From Thermoplasmata archaeon (GTDB taxonomy: Archaea > Thermoplasmatota > Thermoplasmata > Thermoplasmatales > Thermoplasmataceae), in the NCBI GenBank assembly GCA_021790415.1, contig JAJYDZ010000007.1:1-14218 (forward strand): 14,218 nucleotides of DNA. The letters are read 5' to 3'. Positions 14,007 to 14,218 of this stretch are shown here, piece after piece. Every line of letters begins with the position of its first letter. Positions within the stretch are counted from its first letter, which is position 1. The notes beneath the pieces are model-generated. The model searched no databases and was not told the DNA's origin. It saw nothing but the letters and a program-made list of their open reading frames with translations. The translations under genes and the position numbers were made by a program.

Positions 14007-14218
14007 CTAACCTAGCCGATTTAATAATGAGGATAACTGAAGATTGCATGTTATGAATTTTATTACCTTACTAGTTCCAGATCTGATTTCTCGGTTAACT
14101 GTTGATTTATTTTTCTTTAATTCTGAGGCAATTTGCGCAACTGTTATCTTTCTGTCTTTCTCGAAGAACCCGAACTTAATTGCGGTTTTCATAACTTCTA
14201 ATTCTTTTGATGTTAGGA
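14007..14218 (-). CDS. Bacterio-opsin-activator type HTH regulator, C-terminal fragment
   Basis: The 69 codons from the right edge to TAG 14007-14009 begin LTSKELEVMKTAIKFGFFEK and continue DRKITVAQIASELKKNKST. This is the HTH_10 (Bat-type) domain: L-T-x-x-Q/E-x-E-x-x-x-x-A-x-x-x-G-F/Y-F, then a helix-turn-helix with IASEL as the second helix and KSTVNREIR as the recognition helix. The family is largely archaeal, with the DNA-binding domain at the C-terminus of longer proteins carrying sensory or unknown N-terminal domains. The reading frame stays open upstream of the ATG at 14192, so that ATG is internal and most of the gene lies outside the window. Its 137-nt distance from the ABC operon and shared strand make it a candidate regulator of the transporter, which is inference. 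Confidence 0.8.
   Translation of the reverse strand, partial: LTSKELEVMKTAIKFGFFEKDRKITVAQIASELKKNKSTVNREIRSGTSKVIKFITCNLQLSSLLNRLG

Noticed and set aside
1..14218. CRISPR arrays, tRNA or rRNA genes
   Set aside because: I saw no regularly spaced repeats, cloverleaf-like sequences or rRNA motifs on either strand.

Overview
The window looks archaeal and most likely comes from a Thermoplasmata (Thermoplasmatales-type) genome. Four things point that way. Genes are preceded by A/T-rich TATA-like boxes 20-30 nt upstream of the start, suggesting leaderless transcripts. Where leaders exist, the ribosome sites match the GGAGGTGATC series (GGTGATC before the GH2 gene, AGGTGA before permease B). The solute-binding protein is anchored by a C-terminal membrane helix and is rich in N-glycosylation sequons. 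A bacterio-opsin-activator type HTH gene and a DUF763 gene lie at the two edges. The genus cannot be read from the sequence.

Layout, left to right. A DUF763 gene starts at 106 and runs leftward off the window. A decayed IS4/IS5-superfamily transposase remnant (167-650, minus) follows. Next are a UPF0309-type SIS sugar-isomerase gene (698-1462, plus), a second decayed transposase-like remnant (1529-2115, minus) and an atypical ROK sugar kinase (2158-3108, plus). After a gene-poor stretch (3109-3475) comes a large GH2 enzyme of the exo-beta-D-glucosaminidase (CsxA/GlmA-like) type (3476-6112, plus). It converges on a GH20 beta-N-acetylhexosaminidase-like gene (6152-7789, minus) across a 9-bp inverted repeat. 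A five-gene Dpp/Opp-type ABC operon follows on the minus strand, transcribed from 13869 to 8061: binding protein, permease B, permease C, ATPase D, ATPase F. The right edge holds the 3' end of a Bat-like HTH regulator (14007-14218, minus).

Reading the genes together, I infer a scavenging locus for chitosan or partially deacetylated chitin oligosaccharides. The ABC transporter would import oligomers. The two glycosidases show no signal peptide and would remove GlcN (GH2) and GlcNAc (GH20) from non-reducing ends in the cytoplasm. The ROK protein could phosphorylate the released amino sugar, and the SIS protein could act on the resulting sugar phosphate. No chitinase, deacetylase or recognisable GlcN-6-P deaminase is present in the window. 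Substrate identity rests on the GH2 active-site signature plus the GH20 partner; the transporter itself cannot be distinguished from a peptide transporter by sequence alone. Remnants of at least two insertion sequences surround the SIS gene, so the left half has been a site of insertion and decay.
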